DNA from: Saccopteryx bilineata
Taxonomy: Eukaryota > Chordata > Mammalia > Chiroptera > Emballonuridae
NCBI RefSeq assembly: GCF_036850765.1
Contig: NC_089501.1
Coordinates: 13,306,997-13,370,996, forward strand
Reading direction: 5' to 3'
DNA length: 64,000 nucleotides
The position numbers and the translations under genes were made by a program. Below the pieces are notes generated by a model. The model was not told the origin of the DNA, ran no database searches, and saw only the letters and a program-made list of their open reading frames with translations. Of this stretch, positions 1 through 13,186 are shown one piece after another (position 1 is the stretch's first letter; every line of letters starts with the position of its first letter).

Positions 1-773
1 GGCTGCTGTATGATGAGCTTCATGAGCTCTGACTGAGGACTGACTCTATTCTACTGGAACCTCTATGTCCATCCATCTGACAACAAACCAGGACACTTTC
101 CTCACCCCTTTTTCGTCAATACAGCTGCCCAATGCAAACAACGCTTCCTACTTGGGCAAAATGAGAAAAAACATAAACTTCTCTAATGCAGCCTCCTTTT
201 TCCTGAGCCGAGTCACAGGCAGACCAGTTACCAAAAACACCTGCTCATTTATGGGAAACATTATTTAAAGGTAGATTTTTGTTTTCTTTTCATAAGCTAA
301 TTCACAATAAAGTGCAGCTCCAGTGCTGGTATCCCTGATGTCTGTGCCCTCTCTGTCCCTCTTCTGAACAGAACCCCCAGTTTTATTCACCCTGGCTATT
401 GTCTCCTCTGCCTGATCTCCCACGGGACATAAAGGACATTTGACTAAATATATTATATTGATTCTGCCTTTTCTTTTTCTTTCAGGTATGTTCTTACACT
501 GTTGGTATCTGGAGTAGTGTCAAATTCTTACTGACCACCAAGTTGATCAGTGGTGGGTGGTGAGGGGCACAAGGTTGTTCAAAAATACTACTGGGATGAA
601 AGAAAATGGTCCACTGCATCTACATCTAACTAACATGTTGTTTCCTCCACCTTCAGTTTTCTCAAAGCACCATTTCTCTGACACAAACTAACCACTTCTG
701 TGAAAATGAGCCTCATTTTGTGTGGTTTTACAGCAAGGTGAGGTACTTGAGGGAACATGGCCTTTGAAGTTAG

Positions 774-810
<37 letters not shown>

Positions 811-2637
811 TAAGTTAACACCTCTGAAACTCAATATTTCCATCTGTAAAATCAAGATAATAGTGCTCACTTTTCAAGGCAGTTGAGTCGAGTAAATAAG
901 CAGCATATGTAAAGCATTTTTACAAACAGTGTGTGCCTGTTAAATTAATACTCAATGTGAGAGATCACCTCTCACATTACAACTTTAGGATTAGACAACA
1001 AAAAATTATTGTACACAATTTAAGCATTTGAATGAATGCTGAGTTTTAGACCAAGGATTGTATTCGGTGACTCAGCAACCCTCTACTACCTTAAGAGAAT
1101 TGGTGTGCCCTTAGCTGTCCACCTCACTCCAAGGAGGGTGTCTGGATATGGAGTCTGGGTGGGCAGGTCACAATGAACCCGTTCCTGTTGGCTCCCTTCA
1201 GATAGGTTTGCTTTATTTATTTAGGAAGAATAAGTAACCTAAGGAACTGAGTGAATTTTTAGAGAAGGGCAAGGAATATATTATTCTTTTCTTAATCCAA
1301 CTGGATACCTTCTTACTTACCTCTCACCACCAGTGCCTGGCACAAGCCCACCATTCTATAGCACTTTGATGAATAGCTTTGCTCTCTGGTGTCTTCAGAA
1401 GCAGTTCCTAGATCAGGGTCCTCATTGTCATGCAGAACAGTTGAGGCTCTTTTCTCTGAGATTAGACAAGGTATTGCCAGGCTCCCTGAACACTTGCAGC
1501 AAAGTTGAATGTTTGAAGGAAATCACCTCTGTTCTGTTATCTCTGTAATCTCACATTTCCAAAAAACAAAACAAAACAAATAAACCTTCCTTCTCTTACC
1601 TCTTATGTGACTGGGATTATTGATACAGCAAGAATAAGACAGATATCTTGCTTTCGTTGAGTGTATATATTTCATTTAGATATAACTCATTATAATGGAG
1701 AGAATGTAGATAATGATGGGAAAGTCCTCAAGCTTATGCAGATAATTAGAATAGAATCATGTGGTAGAGTGTCCTGCGAAATCCTCCAGGGGGAAGGGGT
1801 GTTTAAGCAGAAATCTGAATGACCAGGGCTCTGGGGTGATGCCAGGAGCTTGGCCATCTTTTGTTTGAAGGAAAGTATAGATTTGGGAGTATTAAAGGTG
1901 AGAAGGAAGGTTGGCCATCATGAGGGCACAGCTGCAGGTTGAGGTCAAGTTTAGGGATTTTATACACCAGAATATGTAGATTATAGTCTTATCCCTGAAA
2001 CTCATTACAGAGAGAACTACATCCTGACGTATTATCCTGTCAACTTGTATCTCTCAACATCAACTCTTGGGGCTACCACCACTGTGCTCCCCAATCATGG
2101 ATCCTACAGACACTATTGATCATTCCATCCTTCTGACATGTTTCCATAGACCTGAGAGACTGGGTCCTGCCTGACAGTCCAAATTTCCTCCGAGCACCTG
2201 CAGTTGAGTCTAACACCCTGGCATCCACCCCACCACCTTTGCAGCAGTAGGTTCTAGTTCTGGGTCTATTGAAGATTACCAAGCCTTTTATACCCAACTC
2301 TGTTCTGAGAAATTATTGCTCAGATGTTTAGTCCTTAGTGGAAATTGAATAAAATAGTAGTAGTGTAGAAAGGATTCAAGAAGTTTCTCTGAGAGGAGAC
2401 AAAATAATATTTGAAAGACCTTTGTACTTTTGAAAATCCACAGCTAAATGCCAATCTACCTTAGTTTTTAAGAAATGAGAGATCCTCATGTTAAGCACAT
2501 TAGAAAGTCAATGTTTATGGGTTTTGTTGTATTATGTTTTTACTGTATTACTTTGTTTCTCAACACTATTATTATCAGTGGTTTCAGAAACCACAGGACA
2601 TTTTTTAGTAAAGAAATCAAGATAAACTCATTTCTTC
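1..2637. other. Intergenic, no gene recognised
   Basis: Unique-looking A/T-rich DNA with a (TG)n run at 779-808. The part after it (about 820-960, 'ctctgaaactcaatatttcc atctg') looks like an old MIR. The short open frames show no family features. Confidence 0.6.
779..808. repeat. (TG)n microsatellite
   Basis: Fifteen uninterrupted TG units. It explains the short histidine/threonine-rich open frames on the minus strand here. Confidence 0.97.
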
Positions 2638-2674
2638 TTTTTTTTCAGTGCACGCGTGCACTAGAGAGTTAGAA

Positions 2675-2963
2675 GAGAGAGATAGACAGGAAGGGAGAGA
2701 GATGAGAAGCATCAACTCGTATTTGCATCAATTTAGTTTTTTATTAATTGCTTTCTCATACACACCTGGACTGGTGGACCCCTTGTCCAAGCAGCAACCT
2801 TAGGCTCAAGCCAGCGACCTTGGGCTTTAAGTCAGTGCTCAAACCTGCTACCATGGGGTCATGTCTATGATCCTGGCCTTAAGCTAGCAAACTTGGGGTT
2901 TCAAAGCAGGGTGCTCAGAGTCCCTGGTCGATGCTCTACCCACTGTTCCACCACCTGGTTATT
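2675..2963 (-). mobile_element. Rhin-1-like tRNA SINE, diverged
   Basis: Read on the minus strand it has a degraded 'ccaggtggtgg...' head and the phrases 'cttgagcctaaggttgctgc' and 'gagaaagcaattaataaa', followed by a ct-rich tail. It is diverged, so an older copy. Confidence 0.75.
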
Positions 2964-3321
2964 CTAGAGCATAAACTCTTGAAAGAAGATATACATTCAC
3001 ATAGTTTCTTGCAGTCATCTTTAAGGGAGATGATTCTCAAATAGCATTCTCTGTAGCTTTCTTGAGAGCTCAGAGTAATGGTCTGGCACTGGTTAGAACA
3101 CACGTGCTAGATTCTAGCAAAGTGTCAATCTTGTCCCCTAGAGTCCCCTAGATGAGTAAAATCAAATGAAGATTTGTATCTTTTAAGTGTTTACCATGTG
3201 CAAGACAGAGCTTTATATGCCAAATTTAACAAATAAATTTAGAAAGTGTAACACTTTTAATCTTAAAGGATACTGTTCTATGTGTTATGATTTGTAGATA
3301 TATTGCTTAAGCTATGTACTG

Positions 3322-3812
3322 AGGGGCCTCGGGTTACAACACAGATCTATTCCTATGAGAGTGACATAACCCAATTTTGGTGTAAGTAGAAACATACCCT
3401 ACCCTATGTCACTTTCCTATCATAACACAGTTGTAAAATCATAATCTAGAACATAAAAACACAAATAAGGCACAGAAAAAGGAAAAAGACATAAAGATAT
3501 TGTACTGTATACTGGACTATAATAAAAAAAATGACAAAAAATGAGTGTAAAAAAATTCCTTATTTTTATTCCTCTGGTTGGCTTGCCCACTGGAAGGGAC
3601 CAACTCCCTCACTCATATGCCATGTTACTACGTATTCTTCCACCACGCACAACCAAACTACTTTGCCCGCATGGTCCAATTAAGTACAATGCTAATGGTG
3701 TAAGCTGAAATACTCACGCCTCAATATTTTTAAGTTTTTATGGGAGTGAGTGTTGTAAATTGGATACGTTGTATGTTGAGACTGTCATAACCGGAGGACC
3801 TCCTGTAATATA
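3322..3812. mobile_element. Nonautonomous Tc1/mariner-type element (MITE)
   Basis: The ends are inverted: 'gaggggcctcgggttacaac' at the left and 'cataaccggaggacctcctg' at the right, about 490 bp apart. The ends lie next to TA. The interior is noncoding. Family name not certain (Tigger or mariner). Confidence 0.6.
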
Positions 3813-4679
3813 TTTAGAAATCTGGAAAATATTATTATCAATATATTAAGATTTTGGAATGTTTGTAAAAGCTTCTCTTACGGAGGCATAAACAGAAAGA
3901 AAGATCAGACCTTTACCTTGGCACAGAAGTGTCATTTGTTAAATGGCTATTCCATGACAATTCAAATGCCAGCCTTGTGACAAACAATAGCTAAGTCTAT
4001 CTAGAGAGAAACAGGGCAACACCCGGGAGATGATAGAGCCATGGGACAGGTTTCAGGCACAGCTGAAGGGCCACTTGGACACCCACTGCTACCCCTTTCA
4101 TCAGAGTCACCAAGCCAAAGAGAGGGGGTGGCAGAGCTGTTGGCCTTGGTGGAGCAGGGACTCTCCTACAACCCCCTCCTGCCCTCCTTCCTGGCTGGCT
4201 CAGCTTGTTTACACAGCAGATGTCTGATATGGGGCACTCCCCCTCCTCACTACATTTCCCTTTTCTTCATTATCTTCCCATATCCACACGTAACTGTATT
4301 ACTAAAGGGAGAGGGATGTTTATTTAAGCTGTAAACAGCAACCAAAGGAAAATAATTGTTTTTCTATATTTTATTACATTTTTAAAAAAGGTTTCACTTT
4401 CTTTCTTAGAAGTAATGAACCAAATCTGAATAGGTTTTGTTGACACTGAGTCTCAGAGCTTCACTATCTGTGACTCATCTTTGGCATTTGACCTCCTACA
4501 GTAGTGACAGGCATCTACAGTACTTACCTTATTAAATTAATTTAAATTGGCTATGAATGACACTCTCTGACTCTCCGCCTAACTCAATAACTATTCATCT
4601 AAGGCTTCTTCCCAGGCTTCTCTTCCTTCCAACCATTAATATTGATACTCACTAGAGTCCAATCCTTTCCATATACATG

Positions 4680-4870
4680 TCCTCTTGGAATCACTGCTGA
4701 CCAGATGTGCAACCTCAGGCATGCTAATTGGCCTTTCAGTGCCCCAATTCTCTCATACATAAAAAGAAAATATTATTACTGGCTTCATTAGGTTTTTGTG
4801 AGGATTAAATGAGTTGATACATATAACATTTTTAGAATAGTGCTTTAGCTCATAATAAATACTCAAAAAG
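4680..4870 (+). repeat. MIR SINE remnant
   Basis: It carries the MIR core order: 'ctcaggcatgctaattggcc', then a run of T/C, 'gtgaggattaaatgagttga', then 'gtgctttagctcataataaa'. This is an ancient mammalian SINE, strongly diverged. The rest of 3.8-5.2 kb shows nothing I recognise. Confidence 0.7.
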
Positions 4871-5208
4871 TATTGTCCATTATCGTCATTCTTTCCTCCC
4901 ATAACTTTGAAAACCAACTGTGTGTCACCATTTCCAAATCTTCATCTCTAGCTCCTCCCTGTGCTAAGTTCTATAGACATTTCTGATAGCCTAGCCGCTA
5001 TTTTCACTTGTGTGTCCAGCAGTGACCTCAAACACAAAATTGAATTCATTGCCCCTTACAATGTATTTCTGCTCCAGAATTTTTAAGTCAGTAAGGATCT
5101 CAGTCTTTTAAAATAGAAAACTCAGGGTTGCCTGTGGGTGCTCTATTCTGTCTGACTGTCTTCCAGATGGGACCTCTCTCCCCACCCTCACTAAAAGTGG
5201 ACTTGACT

Positions 5209-5664
5209 CAGTGGTGGGATTCAGCTGGTTTGCACCGGTTCAGCAGAACCAATACCTAATTTTTTGTTGAGTTCAGTGAACTGGTTGTTAAAATGGCACT
5301 TGTAATCTGCGTTCTCTATAAGGTGGGTGCCTGGGCAGCCACCCAATGTGGAAATCGCACAGCCGACAATGCTCAGATAAAAGTGAAGAAAATTGCAAGT
5401 GAGGATGCCAATCAAGAGACAATATGGAAATATCTTAAATAACAGTTTTATTGTTTTTTGTCAGGCATTATTTAATATTTTTCATTAATATTTTAAAACT
5501 CATAACATTTTCTAGTTTTGTATACTTCTTTTATTGTTCTTATTTAAGTAATAAATGCATAAAATAATAAACTACTTTTGGTACATCTTTTTTTATACTT
5601 AAAATGGTCATTAGTGCAGAGAACCGGTTGTTAAATCATTTGAATCCCACCATTGACCAGACCC
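5209..5664. mobile_element. hAT-type MITE, copy 1 (cagtggtgggattc family)
   Basis: Left end cagtggtgggattcagc, right end gaatcccaccattg, about 456 bp, with the internal phrases 'gttcagcagaaccaatacct' and 'ccggttgttaaatcatttga'. The flanking octamers acttgact and accagacc match at 5 of 8. Two more copies are at 32.5 and 50.7 kb. Confidence 0.8.
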
Positions 5665-5699
5665 TTAGTACTTCACCCCTCTCTGCTATGCCACACAGT

Positions 5700-6300
5700 C
5701 TTATCACATTCAACTTCCATAAAAAGGAGTTTGAATATGTTCACAAATTGTTAGGCATGTGCGAACAGGATACAGGATACAAAAGTTCATAGCAATATTG
5801 TTTGCATTAGGCAAGAATTTTTTTTTAAATCAAAGAACAAATATTCAATAAGAGCAAACAAAATAAACTGTGAAATATTTAAACTAGAGAATACAACAAT
5901 GAAAATAAATAAATGCTGCTACAGCAATAAGCAATACATGAATGAGTCTTAAACAGAAGGTTGAGTGATAGATATCTAACACAAGTATACATATATTCAA
6001 TATTATTCTATTTGTAGGAAAGTCAGAAATAGTCTATACTTTATTTTCTGAGGATGTATACAAAAGTAATAAAACCACAAAGGAAAACAAAATAGTGATT
6101 AAGAATAACAAAGATGGTGGACTTGAATAGGATTATGATTGGGGTGGGGGGAGTAGTAGCTTGTTCAGTGTTATATTTTTATACAAGGGTAAGGGTAAGG
6201 TTTATAGCTATGCTTTCTATGGTATATTTGTTTTAGTAGTTTTCTGCCTATATGTCATATTTCTCAACTTAAAAGTCTAGAAAACAAAGCTATCTAATTG
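5700..6300 (+). mobile_element. Old LINE-1 3' fragment
   Basis: The order of motifs follows the L1 ORF2 tail and 3' region: 'catagcaatattgtttgcat', 'gaatacaacaatgaaaataa', 'aatgagtcttaaacagaagg', 'aagtcagaaatagtc', then a g-rich 'ggggtggggggagtag'. It is diverged and has no open frame. Confidence 0.6.
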
Positions 6301-6616
6301 CATTATTTTCCATTTGGAAACACTAAAGGCTTCTAATTGTCAAGAGGACAAGTTCCATACTCCCTTTGTTGGCACAGAAGCTCGTCCTAGTCTTGTTCCA
6401 TTCCTGCGTCTCAGTTTCCAATATCACCGACCCCCTAACAGTACCTGAACTTACATATCATGGTCTTCCTCACTTCTACACCTTCTCACTCGCTCTTATT
6501 ACTCACTGCCTTGAATGACATTTCTCTGTTCTTCACCTGGAAAACTACTCTTTTCCTTTAATACTTAGTCCTGTCATCTCTCCATTAAAGGCACTTTCCT
6601 TCAAAAACTCCAAGCA

Positions 6617-6957
6617 GCCTGACGAGGTGGTGGTGCAGTGGATAGAACTTTGGGCTGGGATGTGGAGGACCCTGATTTGAAATCCCAAGGTCACCAGCTT
6701 GAGCGTGGGCTCATCTGGTTTGAGCAAGGCTCACCAGCTTGAGCTCAGGGTCGCTGGCTTAAGCAAGGGGTCACTCGCTCTGCCGTAGCCCCCTCCCCTC
6801 TGTCAAGGCACGTGTGAGAAAGCAATCAATGAACAACTGAGGTGCTATAACAAAGAATTGATGCTTCTCGTCTCTTTCCCTTCCTGTCTGTCTATCCCTA
6901 TCTGTCCTTCTCTCTGTCTCTCTTTGACTCGGTCACAAGAACAAAAAAACAAAGAAA
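6617..6957 (+). mobile_element. Rhin-1-like tRNA SINE
   Basis: Head 'cctgacgaggtggtggtgca', body with 'cttgagcgtgggctcatctg' and 'gaaagcaatcaatgaacaac', ct-rich tail. It is flanked by aactccaagca (before) and aactccaggca (after), a 10/11 target duplication. Confidence 0.92.
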
Positions 6958-7765
6958 AGAAACTCCAGGCAGAGTTAGTGTTCTGTTTTGTTGCTCCCAC
7001 ACCACTAAAGAAATAATAATGCTACAATAAGTTCTTAATGTGTTTATTGCCACATTCTTTTCCAGAGTTCTGTTTACCCTGCTAATCTGAGAGCTCCCAA
7101 AGAGCCAGGACTTCTTATCATTGCATTCCTCAATAAAGTCAGTCTCACCCTGTCACAACTCTCTTCTCACACCTGAAACAGTCCTCACCACATTGCATAT
7201 GAGTTTTATCTCCTTAAAAAATTGTTTCAACAAATGTCATACAATTTTTGTGAGAATTAAAGTGAGATAGTATTTAGAACCCAGCACAGTATTTCAAACA
7301 TTTTCGTTTGTTACATTTTTCTTTTTAAACCGCAGTGACCCAGACATGTGCTAGAGGGCGCTAATGCACCACCACACTATGCTATTGTGTTTGTGAACTG
7401 TTAACCCCTTGACTTGCTCACTCATCCAACCAGAAACCAAAGAAAGAATCAGATGTTTAGTAAACAAAATTATTCATCCATCTTTGTTCAATGAAATAAG
7501 TTAATATTATTCAAACATTTAAATCTATAAGTTACTAGAAAATATTTTGGTAAAGAACAATCTAACAGCCAGATTGATGGCAACGTGAATTTATTTTCAT
7601 CCCTGTTTGTTTATTCCCCAACCTAGGGCTGGTCCAACTAGAAGTGGAAAAGTCAAACAAAGCAGGCCATGTTGATTTAGGTGATACCCTCTCCTGTCCT
7701 AAAGTGAAGAAATGCCAAGCAAGGTGTTTCCTCAATTGTAAATGGAAGAGGTGCACTTAAATTAA

Positions 7766-8165
7766 GATGACCAACTATTATATTTTACAATGAAAAGGAG
7801 GACAAAATAAATTGAAGAAAACAATATCATAAATAAAAGAAACATTTTATTTATTGCAACAATAATACACTATAATGATAAATGCATAATAAAAACATTC
7901 ATAGTATTTTATATTGTAATTATGCTTACATGCCTAGTAATTTTTAATAATAATTATAAGAAAAAAGTACTCATTTAGATACGAATACATCACATCACAT
8001 GCAATGGATCAACTCTGCATTGATCAAATATGGACATTTACAGATTAGTCTTCCAATATCAAAAAGGAGGACATGTAGGAGGACACTTTTCAAGGGGGGA
8101 CAGAACTTACAGAATAAGGACTGTCCTCCCCAAAGGAGGGCAATTGGTCTCCTTAGTGCACTAGA
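7766..8165. mobile_element. Possible hAT-type element remnant
   Basis: The left edge 'aagatgaccaactattat' and the right edge 'gggcaattggtctccttag' are loosely inverted, and repeated 'aaggaggaca' phrases occur inside. No target duplication was confirmed, so this is tentative. Confidence 0.35.
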
Positions 8166-8297
8166 TCACTTTGGGGTCCCTTTTACATCTATTATATACA
8201 ATTCTAGTTCTAGGAAAAAACAGGCATGATCTTAAAAAATAGAGAAGTGTTGGGTACTAGAGCATGCCTGTGTCTCTATAAGAATAAGCAAATCCAG

Positions 8298-8713
8298 CCA
8301 GGCCAGGCAGTGGCGCAGTGGATAGAGCATCAGACTGGGACGCAGAGGACCCAGGTTCCAAACCCTGAGGTTGCTGGCTTGCACGTGAGCTCATCCGGCT
8401 TGAGAGGAGCCTCACCAGCTTGAGGGCAGAGTCACTGGCTTGAGCATAGGATCATTGACATGACCCCATGGTTGCTGTCTTGAGCCCAAAGTTTGCTGGT
8501 TTGAAGCCCAAGGTTGCTGGCTTCAGCCCAAGGTTGCTGACTTAAGCAAGGGATCACTCGCTCTGCTGTAGGCCCCTCCCCAAGGCACATATAAGAAAAC
8601 AATCAATGCACAACTAAGGAGAATAAGGAACTGCAACAAAGAATTGATGCTTCTTATCTCTCTTCTTGCTTATCTGTCCCTCTCTCTCTGTCTCTGTAAT
8701 AATAAAAAAAAAA
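8298..8713 (+). mobile_element. Rhin-1-like tRNA SINE, long copy
   Basis: Head 'ccaggcagtggcgcagtgg' with a tRNA-like B-box region ('ggttccaaacc'). The body repeats the module 'ggttgctggcttgagccc' several times more than other copies, then 'gaaaacaatcaatgcacaac' and a ct-rich tail ending in a(n). Confidence 0.9.
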
Positions 8714-10146
8714 TCATTCCATATATTAATAATTGTTTAATCAATTTTCTCTTCACTGGAGTCTTCCACAAGACATCATTATTAACTTTTCCATTCTCAG
8801 TAACTTCATTAATTTACAAAGTAGGATACTTTAGATAAATTCCAAGACCAATTTTTGTCCTAAACGTTTATCTTTATAGCTTTTTCTACAGTCTGTCATC
8901 ACAGAACTGGATAGGACTTTCAGAGTTTTTGCATGGTCTTCAAGACACATTCAACAGAAATATTTCTACCTCTAAAAGAATTAACAGGCATATCATTGAG
9001 AATTTGTTCAGTTGCATTTAATTTAGAGAACAAATCTTTCCCAAGAGACAGCAGGCTGGTCTCTGCATAGAAATATCATGTTAATCAACTATTGGGTTGG
9101 AGTAGACGTTGAATTTTGGCAAAGACTTGCCCATTGAGCTGTCTAAATTTGATACTAAGTTTGGGGCTCCTTTCTCCCCATGCATTTATTTTTATTTGAC
9201 ATCCTCATGAGGGGCTCCACCCACCAGGTGTTCAGAAAAGTTTAAAGGGCGATTTTTCAACTCTCAGGAGGGATGAAACGTACCCTCTTTAGACCTGGAT
9301 CTCTTCCAGATTGTGTGAACTATCCTAGACAGCTACAGATACTCATAGATAACAGGTTTTAGGGACTGCTGACAGTGAGGCAGGAATTTTTCTATTTCTG
9401 TCAGTTTTTAAGCGTCTCTACAGAAATAAAAATTATGTCTGTGAACACGTTTACGGACTGAGACCACCTTTTGTGCTGCTTTTGCTGGGGTGGTTTTTCA
9501 AGAGTGGAATTTACTAGCTTTTCACAGGATTCTGTAAACTCTTGGAAAACCTTGCCCAATGGCGTGTAAAGCCATTTTATTTACATTTGGGGGGAAATTT
9601 CTTTACAAGTCTTAGCAATCCATTTTCTCAGTGGTCATTTCTATTTGTATCCCAGGAGCAGCTTCCAGATGCAGGAGTAGTTAGAGAAACTTGGTAGCCA
9701 CAAACTTGCTCCATGCATGGAAGAGCTCCATAGGATCTACAACCAAATTTCCCTATTTCCCTTGGAGACCGTCGAAGTCCTACTTACCTCAATGTGGTCT
9801 CAGGTAAGTGCTCTGAGTCAGGATGTCATCCTGCTTGTGCTGGTTTGTTGAAGCACAGGGAAACTAAAGGTTATCTGTATTTTCTCCCCAGGCTTGTATA
9901 TGAACTGTTCAACTTGAAAGCTGGGGTCTTTTCTATTTCCAGGGGAGCCGGCTGAGAGTATGAGCTGTGGGCCGCAGTAGAAGGATCTCATCTACCCTCT
10001 GCCCACCTCCATGTCCACCTATACCTTGAATCTTGCTTCACAGGGAAGATTGAGCCAACAGTCATGAGCTCTAGCAAGGCCTTCCCTAAACCTTTAATCT
10101 CATTCCTATCTGTGCCATTCTCCCCTTCATGGCTCTTGCCTTAGGG
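8714..10146. other. Intergenic, nothing recognised
   Basis: Unique-looking sequence with no long open frame, recognised repeat end or target duplication. It may hold old diverged repeats I cannot name. Confidence 0.5.
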
Positions 10147-11303
10147 CAGTAGTTCTCAAAGTGTGTGCCAGGGTGCACTGGTGTGCCCTAAAAGATTTCC
10201 AGGTGCACCCTATAGTATTCCAGAGAAATATGTGCCTGTTGGGGACCAAAAAACCAACAGGGTCTTTGGAGTTTAGATTTGGGGGGACAGAAGTGTGGGG
10301 AATTGGCTGTAAGCTGACAGTCTGCCCAAACCCCCACCTGACTTGCCTGAATAGGCTGCAAAAGGCTGTTAGTCTGTGGTGCTGGATTATTTACACTACC
10401 TCCCACATTCCCCAAAAAGATTGGAGGCAAGTTTCTTCTATCCTTTGTTTGGTGTAAAGTTAAGATGATATGTATGGTGGGGGTTTTCTGCACTCAACAC
10501 AATTAAGAGTAAAAAGAGAGGAATTCTTCAAGGAAATGAGAGTTTGCCTTTCAAATATATGCCCAAACATTGAAGAAATTGCAAGGACACATCAGGCTCA
10601 TGTTTCTCATAAACACAAGAATGAAAACACTTAACACATTTGTGCCGGAACCTGCCAAATTTACTAAATCTTACTAAGAATGTATATATAGCCTGACCAG
10701 GTGGTGGCGTCAGACTGGGATGCGGAAGACCCTGAGGGCACCAGCTTGAGCGCGGGTTCATCGGTTTGAGCAAAGCTCACCAGCTTGGACCCAAGGTCGC
10801 TGGCTTGAACAAGGGGTTACTTGGTCTGCTGTAGCCCCCTGGTCAAGGCATATATAAGAAAGCAATCAATGAACTAAGGTGTCGCAATGAAAAACTGATG
10901 ATTGATGCTTCTCATCTCTTTCCGTTCCTGTCTGTCTATCCCTATCTATCCCTCTCTCTGATTGTGTCTCTGTAAAAAAAAAAAAAAAGAATGTATACAT
11001 ATCCTTATATGTATACAAACTATTTTGTCCTTTTTTTATTTTTTAACCCCTCTTTTTTATGAATTCTAAAAAGCACAACTCCAAAAATATAGCATAAAAA
11101 TGTTTTTTAATGTCAGAATAAATTTAATTTTGTCATATTTATTTCATTTAATTACCATAAAAGCATGCTTGGACTTTATACTTTTTACTTTAATATTTGA
11201 CTTAATTATTATAATATATTTCTCAAAATTTGTATATAGTGAGCCTACCATTATTTGTAGGATTTTAAATGCACCCCGACTTCAGAAAGTTTGAGAACCA
11301 CTG
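10147..11303 (+). mobile_element. hAT transposon (Charlie-like), internally deleted
   Basis: The ends cagtagttctcaaagtg and agtttgagaaccactg are inverted, and the element is flanked by a perfect 8-bp duplication, ccttaggg (10139-10146 and 11304-11311). A plus-strand stretch at about 10515-10626 reads EEFFKEMRVCLSNICPNIEE, then HQAHVSHKHK, which resembles hAT transposase, before stops. A SINE (10691-10986) has inserted. Element length without it is about 860 bp, so most of the transposase is missing. Confidence 0.88.
10691..10986 (+). mobile_element. Rhin-1-like SINE nested in the hAT element
   Basis: Head 'gcctgaccaggtggtggcg', body 'gaaagcaatcaatgaactaa', a(n) tail. The target duplication is aagaatgtatatat / aagaatgtatacat (13/14), so it landed after the hAT element was in place. 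Confidence 0.92.
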
Positions 11304-13186
11304 CCTTAGGGGAGGGGATGTCTTGATGCAGTTCGGAGCCAACTCTTTCTCTTCTGATCTGGATCCCCCCACCCACCTCCTCGCGACCTTGCTTCATCAG
11401 TCATTCCGTCTCTCCTGTATTTTCAAATGCCTGCATTCTTAAAAAGTAAAATGAGTCTAACTTTCCACTGAGTATCTTATGTCTGTTTCCTTTTATAGTC
11501 AAGTTCCAAAATTCATCTATCCACAGAATCTCACTTCCTATTGACACTTCAGTCCACCACAGTGAGGCCTCTGCCTCCCTTTTGCCCTGAAATTGCTCTG
11601 GAGCCAAGACTTCCTGATCAAGTGACACAGCCCTTTCTTGGCTTTTCTGCGTCTCTAACACCCCCAACCACTCTCTTCTCTTGAAGCTCTCTTGGCTTCA
11701 GTGTCAGCAGTTTCTCCTGTCTTTGTCTTTAACAGCAAGTTTGGCTTTACTGTGCCCTTCTTTCTTTGCTGCCTCTTCAATGGTGGGTTTCCCCTTTCCC
11801 CTGGATTCTATTGTTTGCTACTTAGATTTTCTCAAGTCCATTCTCCCCCCAGGTGTTGCCTTCTACACCCACTGCCTTTACTGTCAGCCACATACTGATG
11901 ACCTCTCTTCTGAGCTCCTGGTGCTGTTTAGATGTTTCAAAGCCACCTCAGTCCCCAAATATTCCAAACTTAGTAGTCTCTTTCCTACACTGGCTCTGTC
12001 TCCTGGGGGCCCTCACCCCACCACCCAAGGTGGACACTCAGGGGCCGCTGCCAACTCCCTTTACTCACCAGCCCCCCATCATAATGCACTTAAAATACTA
12101 GCAAATTTAGCTCCTTTGTAATTTCCCATTCTAATGCCTCTTTCTTTGTTATCTAGAGCCTCACAGGTTGTAGTAAAAATTAAGAAACATACCACAAAAT
12201 GAATGTGCCTAGTACCTGGTAAAAATCTCAGTTGAATTCAAAATAAAAAAAGCAGCATTTCCAGTTATACTGTTCAGAGTGTATAGAACATTGGGAATTA
12301 GAATTTCATCTTTTAGATAATTGAAGTCTAGTGATTCACACACGACACTGAAATAGCAAGTCACTAAATGCAATCTGCTGCCTGGAAGATTCAGGCACTG
12401 GCTGGCTCTAGAAATCAGAGGACTGCTTTGTCTTTGGAACCCTCAAGTGACTATTGTTTTTCTCAGGTGACTCTTAAAATGTAGTTTAAGTTTTCGTTGG
12501 AAATAGTTGAAGCAAGAACCTGAAATGCATGAAGTTCTTTTTGTTGGTTTTTTTTGTTTGTTTGTTTTTAACGACCTTCCAGTGCACTGATATAAAATGC
12601 CTTCTCACTACGTAATCGCCCTTTTCCAGGACTTGTGTGCTGAGCAGATGCAAAGTATAACTGCAACTTTCCATTTCCTCCCTTCTGAACCCTTTCCTCT
12701 CTGCGAGGAGAGGAGCCCTTGTAAACCCAAATTTTATTTTGTTGACTATAAAACTAGGTGAAAGTGTAGTAATGAAAGTTCTCTTTGATACTCTTTGATA
12801 TGCTGCAAAATTATCTATCACATATTTATAATGCAATGAACTTGGTTGCATTACTCTAGCAGAAACCCAACTCTACTCTCTCAAAGACTACAGTAAATGT
12901 ATTGGTTTACGTAACAGCAGGCCTTTCTTCTCTTCAGCCCAGTTGTCCTCGTCCTTGTCCTCCCCACCCCCATGTCAGCAGCAATGATTGTGGTCTGGGG
13001 AATGCCATGACCTCACTGGCTTATATCCAGCTGTCCAGGAGGTAGTTTTAAACTGCAAATGAGCCACTGTGCCCCCGGTGATGACTACCCCTGAAGCAGA
13101 GAGTTGCTAAATAAAATGGTAGGCACCTGAACAGAAAAGTCATTCTATTAAAAAGATAGAGAATGCCAACAAATATCCATTATGCG
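11304..13186. other. Intergenic, CT-rich stretch, possible L2 remnant
   Basis: About 11640-12120 is pyrimidine-rich; 'gatgacctctcttctgagct' and nearby phrases resemble old L2 sequence. A 146-codon plus-strand frame (11681-12121) lies inside it, but its composition looks noncoding and I recognise no domain. Nothing else is seen. Confidence 0.4.

Noticed and set aside
6617..8713. tRNA-like segments in SINE heads across the window
   Set aside because: They have A/B-box-like parts but sit in SINE bodies with tails and target duplications; they are not functional tRNA genes.
11681..12121. 146-codon plus-strand frame
   Set aside because: Pyrimidine-rich sequence in probable old L2, no domain, no supported start or splice context.
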